A DNA stretch of 64,000 nucleotides from Granulicella mallensis. Its GTDB lineage: Bacteria; Acidobacteriota; Terriglobia; Terriglobales; Acidobacteriaceae. How positions within the stretch are numbered: position 1 is the first letter of the stretch; each line of letters begins with the position of its first letter. Under the pieces are notes generated by a model. The model did no database searches, had not been told where the DNA came from, and saw only the letters and a program-made list of their open reading frames with translations. Of the stretch, positions 9,362 through 17,696 are shown one piece after another. The position numbers and the translations under genes are program-made. The stretch is taken from positions 124,001 through 188,000 of the forward strand of contig NZ_JACHIO010000003.1 in assembly GCF_014203225.1 (NCBI RefSeq), read 5' to 3'.

Positions 9362-11482
9362 ATGTCAATCCGGGCCGTGTCTCTCGTTCTCCTTCTCGCC
9401 GCGCCCAACCTCTTCGCCCAGCAGGCTCCTTCGTCCAGCGTGGCAAAGAGTACTAACGCAGGACACCCTGAACAGTCGGTACTGGCAACTGAGCCCGCGT
9501 GTCCGCTTATCAACTCCAACGCGATCACCCATCAATCGGAGACGGAACCGATCCTGGTGGCGTACGACTCTGGGACGATGGGAGCGTTGCGGGCGGCGAA
9601 GTCGGTAACACTGCATGCGGCCCCGGTGCCCATGAATGGGTTGGGAACGGTCGCGGACTTCCCGATGGCGCGTCAAGCCGACGGCACCTGGCTGGCTACG
9701 GTGAAGTTGGCCGGAAAGAGTGTGGGTTCGGGCTACGTGATGTTCGATGTTGAGGACCAGGACCATCACATCGACCGGAACGGCGGCGCGTATTGGGATA
9801 CGGAGCTTTGCTTCACAAATCGCAACATACCAAACAGCGCCTACATGCTGCCGAGCGGCTTTAGCGCCAAGTTATCCAGCTATAACGGGCGCATCGTGGC
9901 GCCAGGATTCCAGCGGGCACCGGACACGGCACGGGCGCTGGCGATTGCGCGAGAGGATTTTACGAAGCACCCGCAGGACTTCGGCGATCTGTTCTCGATA
10001 TGGTTTTTGGAGACAGAGGGCGGCCTGGGCCGTGGCACTGATGCCGAATGGGCGCAGGTAAGTCGGGAACTGGACGAGCAGATCACAAAAAACGGCACGA
10101 CGAATGGGTTTTTCCTGCAAATCCTGGGGTTCGTTGCGCCAGCCCAAGCGCGCATCGATCCGGCAGTGATCGGGAGATTGCGGGCCGCGATCATCGCGTC
10201 GCCGCGGACGATTCAGCCCTCGCGCTGGGAAGGTACGACGCTGAAGCTGATTCCGAAGCCCGCTTATTGGGATGATGCGGTGGCGAAGGAGGTAGCCCTT
10301 TTCCTTTCGGAACTCGACCTGCCTCCCGCGGAGCAGATCAAGGACCCAGAGGCCCGCGGGGATGCGCTGGAGGCTTTCGTCAAGAAGTACGGGAATTGCG
10401 TAGAAAACTGCAACGAGATCGCCCCCGCATTCGGGCTTGGTGTACAGGCATTTGGCGAGGCAGGCGATCTGGATGGCGCGAAGCGACTGGCGGAGGAGTG
10501 GATGGCGTGGGACCCGAAGAATCCCGATCCGCCGGCGGTCCTGGCGCAGACGTATCTAACGGCGAACAAGCGGCTACCGGAAGCGCTGGAACTGGCGAAT
10601 CGCGCGGCAGAACTCTACAAACCATTTGCGGATACCGTCACGCGGCCAGCGAGCGATCACACGATTCGCTCTCAGATGTACTTTGAGGTCGCGCCGTGGG
10701 CAAGTCATAAAGGCAGAGCCGAATTGCTGCGCGGAAAGATCGAGGCGGAGGTGGGCGACTGGGCAGCGGCTGCGAAGGACTTACAGGTAGCCTGGAATGC
10801 GCTGGCGCAGAACCCGGGCATGGTGATGCAATTCATCGAGGCGGCGATCGCCCTGGGCGGTGCTGACGAGCATATAGGCGACCGGGAGGCGGCGCTGAAG
10901 GCGTATCTGAGCGCAGCCAGCGAACCGTATCAGACCGACCCGAAAGCGCACAACGCATACCTGCGTCTGTTCGTGGCTGAAGGCAAGGGCACCGACCAGC
11001 AGGCCGAGGCTTCGCTACTGGCCGCAGTGGAAGAGTCACGCGCAAAAGAGGCCGGGAACTATGTCCCGGTGGAGTTGCATCGGCCGATTCCGAAGTTGCA
11101 ACTGACGGGCCTGGACGGAAAGGCGCTCAGTCTGGAGAATCGCCGACGGCCGGTTGTGGTGGATTTGTGGGCGACGTGGTGCGGTGCGTGCGCAGTGGAA
11201 CTGCCATCGCTGTTGGCGTTTCAGAAAGCGCATCCAGAGGTGGATGTGCTGGCGGTGGATGTGGCCGATAAGCCGGAAGCAGTGCGGCAGTTCTTGATGA
11301 GCAAGAAGCTTACTGGGCTGCATGTTGCATTGACGAAGGCGTTTCCGGAGGGCATGGCTCAGAACTACCCGACTACGCTTGTTATTAGCTCAAAGCATGA
11401 GATCGCGTTCCTGCACGCGAGCATGCCCAATGATATTGGGGCGGAACTCGCGGCGGATCTGTCGGCCTTGAATCCTCAGTAG
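9362..11482 (+). CDS. Secreted TPR/thioredoxin (TlpA-like) protein, transposon cargo
   Basis: 706 residues starting at the ATG at 9362. A signal peptide (residues 1-20, hydrophobic LVLLLAAP, cleavage after LFAQ) sends it out of the cytoplasm. Residues ~30-170 form a beta-rich domain and ~350-560 look like tetratricopeptide helices (GDLDGAKRLAEEW, KRLPEALELANRAAELY). The C-terminal ~130 residues form a TlpA/thioredoxin domain with the redox motif WCGAC (Cys607, Cys610). Such proteins reduce or oxidise disulfides in the periplasm. It follows tnpC by 60 bp, is co-directional and lies inside the element, so it travels with it. I know of no such cargo for Tn554 relatives; the substrate cannot be told. 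Confidence 0.85.
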   Translation: MSIRAVSLVLLLAAPNLFAQQAPSSSVAKSTNAGHPEQSVLATEPACPLINSNAITHQSETEPILVAYDSGTMGALRAAKSVTLHAAPVPMNGLGTVADFPMARQADGTWLATVKLAGKSVGSGYVMFDVEDQDHHIDRNGGAYWDTELCFTNRNIPNSAYMLPSGFSAKLSSYNGRIVAPGFQRAPDTARALAIAREDFTKHPQDFGDLFSIWFLETEGGLGRGTDAEWAQVSRELDEQITKNGTTNGFFLQILGFVAPAQARIDPAVIGRLRAAIIASPRTIQPSRWEGTTLKLIPKPAYWDDAVAKEVALFLSELDLPPAEQIKDPEARGDALEAFVKKYGNCVENCNEIAPAFGLGVQAFGEAGDLDGAKRLAEEWMAWDPKNPDPPAVLAQTYLTANKRLPEALELANRAAELYKPFADTVTRPASDHTIRSQMYFEVAPWASHKGRAELLRGKIEAEVGDWAAAAKDLQVAWNALAQNPGMVMQFIEAAIALGGADEHIGDREAALKAYLSAASEPYQTDPKAHNAYLRLFVAEGKGTDQQAEASLLAAVEESRAKEAGNYVPVELHRPIPKLQLTGLDGKALSLENRRRPVVVDLWATWCGACAVELPSLLAFQKAHPEVDVLAVDVADKPEAVRQFLMSKKLTGLHVALTKAFPEGMAQNYPTTLVISSKHEIAFLHASMPNDIGAELAADLSALNPQ

Positions 11483-11770
11483 GACACCGCGCTGCTTCCA
11501 GATCATGTAGAAGCCCGGGGGCGCGGTCGAGGGGTTTGCTGGGATTGCTGTGACGTGCGCGAAAAACGGCGATGTCGGTAACTTCAGTTAAGCCCGCCAA
11601 CACCTACGTAAAGTTTCTTTCAGTACAGGTCACTTTTGGTCTGAATCTGACGAAATCGCATTGCCGAAAGGTATTTGGTGTGGTGCACCAATCCTCGGCC
11701 CCTGGCACGTCGTTTACATATAAACAACGTGCCAGGCCGTATGAAGACAATGAAAACTCTTGCCAACTAT
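11483..11770. other. Right end of transposon, non-coding
   Basis: 288 bp between the cargo stop and the parB junction with no supported gene. CCTGGCACGT (11701-11710) pairs with ACGTGCCAGG (11727-11736), and inner GTTTA/TAAAC extends the stem to about 15 bp with one mismatch. The hairpin is 30-70 bp inside the right junction and may be a terminator protecting parB-side genes or a recombination-directing structure. The distal repeat (11766-11780) is the inverted partner of the left end. Confidence 0.6.
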
Positions 11771-12061
11771 AGATAACTCGATTAGCTGCCACTCCATCGC
11801 CTGGGCATCGGTGAGTTCCTTGATGTGGGCGGGGAGTGAAAACTTCTCGGCGATCTGACCCGCACGGAACCGCCTCGCACCTGCGACGATTTCAAAGCGG
11901 TTGTCCTTCGGGCGTACAACGATGGGCTGGATAAGACCGTGCTTTCCGATGGACTCGGCAAGCTCTTCCAGCTTCTTCTGGTCGAACGTCTGGCGGGGGT
12001 TGGTAGTGGATTCGAAAATCTGGTCGATGGCGATGTATTGGAATTCGCTGCTGTCCTGCAT
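11714..12061 (-). pseudogene. parB: parB, 5' part (split by transposon)
   Basis: The N-terminal part of ParB from the ATG at 12061, which has a strong AAGGAGG site. It contains the ParB-box elements TNPRQTF and GLIQPIVVRP, the GARRFRAGQ motif and then MEWQLIELS, after which the frame enters the transposon and stops at 11714. The remainder lies at 4407-5801. Joined without the insert, the reading would be ELS-I-VENSQR in one frame, a protein of about 557 residues. ParB spreads on centromere-like sites and segregates the plasmid with ParA, which is not in this window. The fragment alone has the nuclease-like domain but no DNA-binding helix-turn-helix. Confidence 0.9.
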
Positions 12062-12147
12062 GGTGCCCTCCTTGTGGGCTGTCGCTGGTTGAGGTTGTGG
12101 AGCGTATACGCTGCCCTTCATCCGCTCCGTAGGCGGGGAAACTTGGG

Positions 12148-12558
12148 CTAGGCGTGTTGCTGTCGCTCGAAGGCCACGGCGAAACCTTGCTCTCGCAGGT
12201 TCTTGTCCCACAGCTTGGCGAATCGTTCGTGTTCTTCGTGAAGCTGGGGCTGATAGCAGTAGTTGTCTTCCCGAATAAAGCGGCTCCACTGCTCAATCCC
12301 TGCGAAGTCATTGCGCCAATAGAACGGATTAAGGTGTGCGCCTCCGGCCAAACCCAACTCGAAACACATCTCCGGGTCGCGCATTGCGTCGCCGTTCTGT
12401 TCGCCGTAATGACAAACGGAGATAGCAGGCAGACCACACGGGCCGGATTCGTCGGTCGCCTCGATCACCAGCGTCATAAACGGCGGGTTCTCGATGCGGA
12501 GGTAGAGGCCGTGGTTCCAGCCTCCGGCGGCTTTGAGGATGCGGAGGACGGTTTCCAT
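12148..12558 (-). CDS. Hypothetical plasmid protein (DUF6908-like)
   Basis: 136 residues. The ATG at 12558 shares its A with the ardC stop (TGATG), and GTG at 12561 is an alternative. AGGAGG lies just upstream. The protein is acidic and aromatic-rich, with a start (ETVLRILKAAGGW) and a YGEQNGD segment resembling the DUF6908 family often found next to ardC and parB on plasmids. The family name is from memory and moderately sure. No catalytic motif is obvious. It is coupled to ardC and precedes parB by 86 bp, so the three probably form one backbone operon. Confidence 0.65.
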   Translation of the reverse strand: METVLRILKAAGGWNHGLYLRIENPPFMTLVIEATDESGPCGLPAISVCHYGEQNGDAMRDPEMCFELGLAGGAHLNPFYWRNDFAGIEQWSRFIREDNYCYQPQLHEEHERFAKLWDKNLREQGFAVAFERQQHA

Positions 12559-13469
12559 CACGCCGCCTCCTGTAGATCTGCTTCGCTCAGTTCCGGGGTT
12601 CCGGCTGGTGCTTCCGCCTCGTTCTGCACCGGAGCTTCCAAAGCCGCAAGAATGACGTTGGCGGTCTGCTGCACCACCTCTAAGCTCTCGGCCAAGAGCG
12701 ATGCGTTGCCGTGATAGAGGTTGATATAGTCCGCAGACGCGCTGCCAGTGACTAGCCCAATCGCCTTCCCGACGACAAAGGCAACGGCTTCGGCTTCAGT
12801 CTCGCGTACTGTCTTGGTCGTGGCCGTCCGTCGTTCGGCCTTGTGCATCATCTCGTGCGCTGCTTCGTGTACGAGCGTCGAAAACTCTTCTGCCTTGGAT
12901 TGACCCGGCAGGATGGCAATCCGTCCGCCGTAGCTGACTCCCATTGCGGGCGCAATTTTCGGGTTGTAGACGATCTGGATACCTTGGCTTCTGAGGAATG
13001 CCGCGAGACGGTCGATGCTCTCGCCGGGGTCGCCTGAAACCGTGTGCAATTCTGGAAGGTCTACGCCGTTGGTCTGCGAGATGTCGAAGACGTAGGCATT
13101 GCGGAAGCCCAAAAGGGCGCGGATGTTCTGCTTGGTGATGTCCTTCTCGGCCTCGCTGTCTTTCTTGCGCTTGACTCCCACGATGGGGGCAAGGATGCGA
13201 ATGCCCTTCGCTCCGGCGTTCACACTGCGACCAAGGTTCTTCCATGTCCAGAACCCTGCAACGCGGGTTGCTGTTGGCATCTGTCGCGCAATCTCCAGCA
13301 CGTTTCCAAAGCTGTAGTTATGGAATCGACTCATGGCCGTGAGGTAGTTCGTGAGGGCGTCGGAATTACCAGCCTCTAACTGCTCTATGAGGAGCTTGAT
13401 GTTGGCGACGATGATTTCCTGTTTGGTCGTGGGCTTCTTGCTGTCGATGGTTGTGGCTACATTGCTCAT
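12558..13469 (-). CDS. ardC: ArdC-like antirestriction protein
   Basis: 303 residues from the ATG at 13469, preceded by AGGAGA; the longer frame from 13562 has no such support. The N-terminal ~130 residues match the ArdC single-stranded-DNA-binding domain (YSFGNVLEIARQMP, RVAGFWTWKNLGR). The C-terminal part is a metallopeptidase-like domain with LVHEAAHEMMH (HExxH zinc motif) and a downstream Glu (RETEAEAVAFVV). ArdC proteins coat incoming single-stranded plasmid DNA and blunt restriction in the new host, which fits the conjugation genes in this window. It heads the ardC/DUF6908/parB operon. Confidence 0.88.
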   Translation of the reverse strand: MSNVATTIDSKKPTTKQEIIVANIKLLIEQLEAGNSDALTNYLTAMSRFHNYSFGNVLEIARQMPTATRVAGFWTWKNLGRSVNAGAKGIRILAPIVGVKRKKDSEAEKDITKQNIRALLGFRNAYVFDISQTNGVDLPELHTVSGDPGESIDRLAAFLRSQGIQIVYNPKIAPAMGVSYGGRIAILPGQSKAEEFSTLVHEAAHEMMHKAERRTATTKTVRETEAEAVAFVVGKAIGLVTGSASADYINLYHGNASLLAESLEVVQQTANVILAALEAPVQNEAEAPAGTPELSEADLQEAA

Positions 13470-13981
13470 GTTGTCTTCTCCTTGGGTTTGGCTGCTGCAC
13501 TTTCCGCGTTGAAACGCGGCATGTACATGCCGAACGCCACCTGGCGAAGGCGGGGGTAGCAAGCGTCAAGGGGAGGGGTATCTCCCACCCTTGGAGAGGG
13601 AGCCGAAGGCGGAACGGAAAGGGCGGAGCGTAGCGGAGGTCTGCACAAGCGAAGCGCGGAAGACTGCGGGAAACCCCTTGACGCGCGCGATCGGGGCAGA
13701 GCCCCTTAGCGAGGTTTGGCTTCGATATCCGCGTGCGTCAGCACGCAAGAACTTTTGGGGAGGGCGTTGCGGGAAGGAACGTCCCGCTGAGGTGGGTGGC
13801 GATAGACGCGCAGCGGCTGAAGACAGGGAGGAAGGTCCTCCCTATAAGGGCGTTATCCAACAGATTTCGGGAGTGTTGCATCTCAAGAAACAAGCTGTAC
13901 GCTGGTCACGCGGGTCCATGTGGTTAGAACCACCAATGCGCGAATCTCCAGAGCTTGAAAGCCTTGAAGCTGGAGAAGGCC
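13470..13981. other. GC-rich intergenic region upstream of ardC
   Basis: 512 bp with no supported gene. It holds the 12 bp perfect palindrome GCATGTACATGC (13519-13530) and a CCGCG/CGCGG hairpin (13504-13519), both about 35-60 bp ahead of the ardC start and possible operator sites. Further on are GGGGC/GCCCC (about 13695) and GGGAGGA/TCCTCCC (13826-13842) hairpins. The latter has no T-run. Open frames here on both strands look like compositional artefacts. Confidence 0.5.
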
Positions 13982-14740
13982 ATGGAAGTGGACATCGTTC
14001 AAGATTTGCGTGCCAAGCTCTCTATCGCGATAGAGGCACTACGAAGAGCCGAGGAGCGGGCTTTGCCCGGTCAATTCGCGCTCGAAGTGATGCACGAAGT
14101 TCGCAATCCTCTTGAAGCAATGGGTTACCTCCTGCACCTGGCAAGCGAGGAAGACGATCCAAAAGCTGTCCGAGAATATCTGCGGCAAGCCAACGAGCAA
14201 ATGGCAACTGTCCATCAGATCGCAGCGCAAACTCTCGGTTTTGCTCGTATGCTGCCCACGCCACAGGAAGTGGATTTAGTCGAACTCGCGGAGGCGGCCC
14301 TCCGTATTCATCACCGGCGCATCACCGCTCAGAAAATTCATCTCGTGCGCGATTTCACCACGGCGACCTTCGCAGAGGTCTACACAGGCGAGATTTTGCA
14401 GGTTGTTTCCAATCTCTTAGCCAACGCACTGGACGCTCTCCCAGAGGGTGGCACCGTCTCCCTTCGGCTGCGTAAACGAGGAGCCCAGGTGCAATTGCTT
14501 GTGGCAGACAATGGGAAAGGCATGGCTCCCGATCACATGGCGCGCCTGTTTGAGCCATTCTTCACAACGAAAGAAAACCGAGGAACGGGGTTGGGACTCG
14601 CACTATCCAAGAAGATCATCGAGCGCCATGCTGGACGGATCTTCGCTCGAAGCAGCGCACTGCCCCGTAGAAGTGGCACGACTTTCCGGATCACCCTGCC
14701 TGCGAAGCGTCAGACGGAAGCCGCTGCGACCGACCTTTGA
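13982..14740 (+). CDS. Soluble sensor histidine kinase
   Basis: 252 residues from the ATG at 13982 with GGAGAAGG just ahead. It has no membrane segment and no PAS or GAF domain. A short helix is followed by the dimerisation/phosphoacceptor box MHEVRNPLEAMGYLL (His near residue 37), N-box NLLANALDALPEGG, G1 DNGKGM, F-box FEPFF and G2 GTGLGLALS. The input may come from a partner or through its short N-terminus. A receiver protein starts 140 bp downstream in the same direction and is the likely phosphorylation target. Confidence 0.88.
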   Translation: MEVDIVQDLRAKLSIAIEALRRAEERALPGQFALEVMHEVRNPLEAMGYLLHLASEEDDPKAVREYLRQANEQMATVHQIAAQTLGFARMLPTPQEVDLVELAEAALRIHHRRITAQKIHLVRDFTTATFAEVYTGEILQVVSNLLANALDALPEGGTVSLRLRKRGAQVQLLVADNGKGMAPDHMARLFEPFFTTKENRGTGLGLALSKKIIERHAGRIFARSSALPRRSGTTFRITLPAKRQTEAAATDL

Positions 14741-14880
14741 GGTTGACGTTCGGCCTGTCATGTCCGAGAAGAGTAAGATTTGACGTGGAACCCTCCGCAG
14801 AAATGGCCGCGCCCGCCAAATAGGCCAGACCTCGTTGACAGAACCGGAGTTCCCTGCAAGAAAGAGCCAGGTGACTTCCG

Positions 14881-15498
14881 ATGGATGCAAGCCGCGTTTT
14901 CAAGTGTCGTATTCTCCTAGTCGATGACGATCCTCTAGTGCTTCAAACATCTTCCGCGATACTGCGCAGTTTCGGATTTTCGGTACGCACTGCGGAGGAT
15001 GGATTCATCGCCCTCAAGATACTCAGACAAGTTTTGCCGGACATGATTATTTCCGACCTGAGAATGCCCAACATGTCTGGGTTTGAGTTGCTTTCCATCG
15101 TCCGTCGCAGGTTTCCTCATCTCCCTACGATTGGCATCAGCGGCGAATTTATCCTTGCGACCATGCCGCTGGGCTTGTTGGTAGACCACTTCTTTCAAAA
15201 AGGTGCATACACGCCCGGCGAACTGCACACAAAGATGAAAGAGTTGATCGCGGACTCTCCCATCCGTCCACACATCGGCAAAGCCGATAGGGCACCCCTA
15301 TGGATTCCGCGAAAGGATGCTGAATACATCGTCGTGACGTGCCCGGAGTGCTTGCGATCCTCGTCGATAGCCGATCAAACGGAAGTGGGCGATCTGCAGG
15401 AGACGGAATGTTTTGCCTGCGGAGCGATGATCACATATCTGATCGATTCCAGTGTTCTCAAAGTCCTTGAGGATAAGAGGCCGGAGATGATTGCCTAA
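14881..15498 (+). CDS. Response-regulator receiver with C-terminal zinc ribbon
   Basis: 205 residues. Residues 10-125 are a CheY-like receiver with the acidic pair VDDD, the phosphoacceptor Asp in SDLRMPNMSG, and Lys in FFQKGAYTPGE. Instead of a DNA-binding domain, the C-terminal ~70 residues contain CPECLRSSS and CFACGAMI, two Cys pairs that could bind zinc. A paralogue with the same layout is at 39488-40171. It follows a histidine kinase gene by 140 bp. Output is unknown; a protein-protein or RNA contact through the ribbon is a guess. Confidence 0.85.
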   Translation: MDASRVFKCRILLVDDDPLVLQTSSAILRSFGFSVRTAEDGFIALKILRQVLPDMIISDLRMPNMSGFELLSIVRRRFPHLPTIGISGEFILATMPLGLLVDHFFQKGAYTPGELHTKMKELIADSPIRPHIGKADRAPLWIPRKDAEYIVVTCPECLRSSSIADQTEVGDLQETECFACGAMITYLIDSSVLKVLEDKRPEMIA

Positions 15499-15540
15499 TT
15501 GCTCCGACGTTAGCTCAGTGATTTCGTATTCGCAATAAGC

Positions 15541-15567
15541 AGGGGAACGGTCTGAGACCGTCCCCCG
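15541..15567. terminator. Hairpin between convergent genes
   Basis: GGGGAACGGTCT and AGACCGTCCCC form a GC-rich stem with a tight centre, located between the convergent receiver and DUF892 genes. It probably terminates in both directions, although no long T-run is present. Confidence 0.6.
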
Positions 15568-15591
15568 CTCACTCCCTGAAACAGGCTTGAT

Positions 15592-16170
15592 TTACTTTGC
15601 AAGACTGCTGGCTGCCTTCTTTTCGTCTTCACGGCTCAATTCGGCCGAGTATTTCTCTTTGTTGGATTTCGGCTTCTTCGGCTTTTCCGGCTGTTTCGCA
15701 GAAGCTAGGAGAATTGGCTTGCCGGCGATCAGAATCTTCTTTGCCGCGGCGAGCTCTTCATTGAGATTTTTCGTCAGCAACGCCGCGACCTTCGTCAGCT
15801 TCAATGTCTTTGCCATCTCGATCGAGGCCGTATAGCCTGCGATCTCGTAGTGTTCCGTCCGGATGGCGGCACCGATGATGCCAGCGTCGAAAGATGGACC
15901 TTCCTCATCTTTCTCAAGGGCATCCTTGCCCTCCTCAATGACGCCTTCCATACCATTGCAGTGCTCACCCGTGGGTTTTTCTTCAAGAAGCTCGAAGACC
16001 TGTTTGAGTCGAATCACCTGGCCCTTTGTCTCTTCGAGGTGGGCTGCGAAAAGAGACTTGAGTTTGGGATTTTTGGCACCCTTTGCAAGTTTGGGCAGTG
16101 CTTTCACCAGCTGGTTTTCGGCGCTATACATGTCTCTAAGCTCGTCGATCAGAACGTCTTTCAATGCCAT
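15592..16170 (-). CDS. DUF892 (YciE/YciF) ferritin-like protein
   Basis: 192 residues; start ATG at 16170 with AGAAGA upstream. The sequence opens LKDVLIDELRDMYSAENQL, typical of DUF892. Conserved Glu and His residues follow that in this family line a di-iron site inside a four-helix bundle (HLEETKGQ, RTEHYEIAGY). The last ~35 residues are a Lys/Pro-rich tail not part of the fold. Family members are associated with general and osmotic stress. It stands alone between a receiver and a membrane protein gene. Confidence 0.85.
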   Translation of the reverse strand: MALKDVLIDELRDMYSAENQLVKALPKLAKGAKNPKLKSLFAAHLEETKGQVIRLKQVFELLEEKPTGEHCNGMEGVIEEGKDALEKDEEGPSFDAGIIGAAIRTEHYEIAGYTASIEMAKTLKLTKVAALLTKNLNEELAAAKKILIAGKPILLASAKQPEKPKKPKSNKEKYSAELSREDEKKAASSLAK

Positions 16171-16413
16171 ATTGATCTTCTTTCTCGTACATCAATGTGC
16201 AATCGGTGGGTGGTCACCGAGACGAGCGTGATCCAAGACTGCCAAGTTCTTAGATGCTGAAATCATTCCGGATAGAATGCCCACACATTTTGATCAATCG
16301 ATTCTCAGGGAGCCCATCTTTTGCATCTCAACAATGCAGCTCAGATTCCGACGCAAAAATTCAGTAGGACTTTTTATCGCTGATTGCGTGATGGGCTTAG
16401 AAAGCGGGGCAAG

Positions 16414-17244
16414 ATGAATCAATCGGAAACAACGAATCTGCCACTATCAAGTAGTAGAAAAGATCACCCCGAAGCGGTCGGGTCGGGCGTATCTTGGTCT
16501 GCCGTGGTCGCTGGCGCCTTTGTTACAGCAGCCCTGTACCTGATCTTGCTTTCTCTCGGGGCAGGATTGGGCTTGTCTTCTGTTTCCGTCTGGTCGAATG
16601 TCGGCGTTTCTGCCGCTACGATCGGAACGGCTTCCATACTGTGGTTGATCTTTGCGGAAATCGTCAGCTCTTCTATGGGTGGATATCTTGCTGGTCGCCT
16701 CAGAACGAAGTGGACGGTTATTCACGGTGACGAGGTTTATTTTCGCGATACGGCGCACGGTTTCTTGTCTTGGAGTGTTGCGCTGGTCGTGACCGCTGCT
16801 CTTTTGGGAGCGGCAGCAACAACGATGATCGGCTCACCTTCCGCGAACGGTTCCTCTGAGACAAAAGGCGCTGTGAGTCCGAACGCATACTTCGTCGACG
16901 CCATACTGCGCACCGAAACGCCCAAAACTGATTCTGATACGGCGTCCTTGCGGCAAGAAGTCGGAACGATCTTAGCTACCTCTTTGAAGCAAGGTTCGCT
17001 AGGCAGTGATGATAAGGCCTATCTTGACCGTTTAGTGAGCGCGCGGACAGGGCTCGATCAAGGCACGGCTGACAAGCGCGTCTCAAATGTTTATGCCAAT
17101 GCTCAAAACGCAGCTGAGGCCACGCGGAAAGCAGTCGCCCACACTCTTCTCTGGATTTTCATTGCACTGTTGATTGGTGCTTTCTGCTCAAGTCTTGCCG
17201 GAACAATCGGTGGCAAGCAAAGAGACAACGTCGTCATTCTCTAA
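16414..17244 (+). CDS. Multi-pass inner-membrane protein, function unknown
   Basis: 276 residues from the ATG at 16414; an upstream TTG at 16384 is less likely. Four hydrophobic segments are visible (about 25-47, 58-80, 115-137 and 250-272), with GGYLAGRLR after the second. A polar, probably periplasmic segment (about 140-245) separates the last two. This layout recalls TIGR04086/YrzE-like or PhnA-like membrane proteins seen in Gram-negative genomes, but I cannot assign a function. A 24-residue membrane peptide gene follows 31 bp later. Confidence 0.75.
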   Translation: MNQSETTNLPLSSSRKDHPEAVGSGVSWSAVVAGAFVTAALYLILLSLGAGLGLSSVSVWSNVGVSAATIGTASILWLIFAEIVSSSMGGYLAGRLRTKWTVIHGDEVYFRDTAHGFLSWSVALVVTAALLGAAATTMIGSPSANGSSETKGAVSPNAYFVDAILRTETPKTDSDTASLRQEVGTILATSLKQGSLGSDDKAYLDRLVSARTGLDQGTADKRVSNVYANAQNAAEATRKAVAHTLLWIFIALLIGAFCSSLAGTIGGKQRDNVVIL

Positions 17245-17275
17245 GAAACGCCATCGGCATATAAGGAGATTCCAC

Positions 17276-17350
17276 ATGCGTTCGATCCTGCTTTTGTTTC
17301 TCGGTGTTCCAATTCCAATCGTCATTCTCATCGCACTCTTTAGCCACTAA
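17276..17350 (+). CDS. 24-residue single-span membrane peptide
   Basis: ATG at 17276 with a consensus AAGGAG eight bases before it, ending TAA at 17350. The product is Arg/Ser followed by a continuous hydrophobic stretch containing GVPIPIVIL, enough for one membrane span. Very short proteins of this pattern are widespread but uncharacterised in soil bacteria (established only as recurring annotations, from memory). It lies directly after a membrane protein gene and before a terminator, so it is likely co-transcribed. Confidence 0.65.
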   Translation: MRSILLLFLGVPIPIVILIALFSH

Positions 17351-17363
17351 TTCTCAGGCTCAG

Positions 17364-17395
17364 AGGAATCCCTCACCCGGTTGGGAGGGATTCCT
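17364..17395 (+). terminator. Terminator-like hairpin
   Basis: AGGAATCCCTC and GAGGGATTCCT form a perfect 11 bp stem with a 10-base loop, 13 bp after the small membrane peptide. There is no T-run downstream. Confidence 0.65.
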
Positions 17396-17441
17396 GCACG
17401 GGTAAGGCCGGACGAATTGGTTCAGAACGAAAGGTACGGCG

Positions 17442-17660
17442 ATGGCTCAATATAACGGCACGGTCAAATGGTTTAATAACGCCAAAGGGTACGGGTTTTT
17501 AGGGCACGAGGGCGGCAGCGATGTATTCGTCCATTACAGCTCTATCCAAGGAGACGGCTATAAGTCCTTGAAGGAGGGTGACCCCGTGGAGTTCGATATC
17601 ATTCAAGGCGAAAAGGGTCCGCAGGCCGACAACGTCACGCGACCGACGTCTGCGATTTAG
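17442..17660 (+). CDS. Cold-shock domain protein (CspA family)
   Basis: 72 residues, a single cold-shock domain covering the whole protein. Both RNA-binding motifs are present: KGYGFL (RNP1) and VFVHYS (RNP2). It begins [13 protein letters not shown] as in CspA, while the family DxxxHFS variant is here VFVHYSSIQ. Such proteins melt RNA secondary structure or bind single-stranded nucleic acid. The start at 17442 follows GAAAGG. It is a monocistronic gene between a hairpin and a convergent kinase gene. Confidence 0.93.
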   Translation: MAQYNGTVKWFNNAKGYGFLGHEGGSDVFVHYSSIQGDGYKSLKEGDPVEFDIIQGEKGPQADNVTRPTSAI

Positions 17661-17696
17661 GGCGAGGTCGCATTGTAGGAAACTTCGGTTCCGAGT

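Larger units (their letters stand above)
5801..11770. mobile_element. Tn554-type transposon inserted in parB
   Basis: A unit of about 5.97 kb carrying three overlapping genes in the tnpA-tnpB-tnpC order and sizes of Tn554 (353, 610 and 149 residues here), plus one cargo gene. All four lie opposite to the parB gene it interrupts. The junctions are read from the parB halves: the N-terminal part is normal through ELS-I and the C-terminal part resumes with VENSQR. Tn554 relatives move by tyrosine recombination through a circle and make no target duplication. No target duplication is seen here either. Exact ends are good to about 10 bp. Confidence 0.85.

Noticed and set aside
13500-13850. Clustered short inverted repeats as a CRISPR array or origin
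   Set aside because: No regular repeat-spacer spacing and no iterons; only separate GC-rich hairpins.
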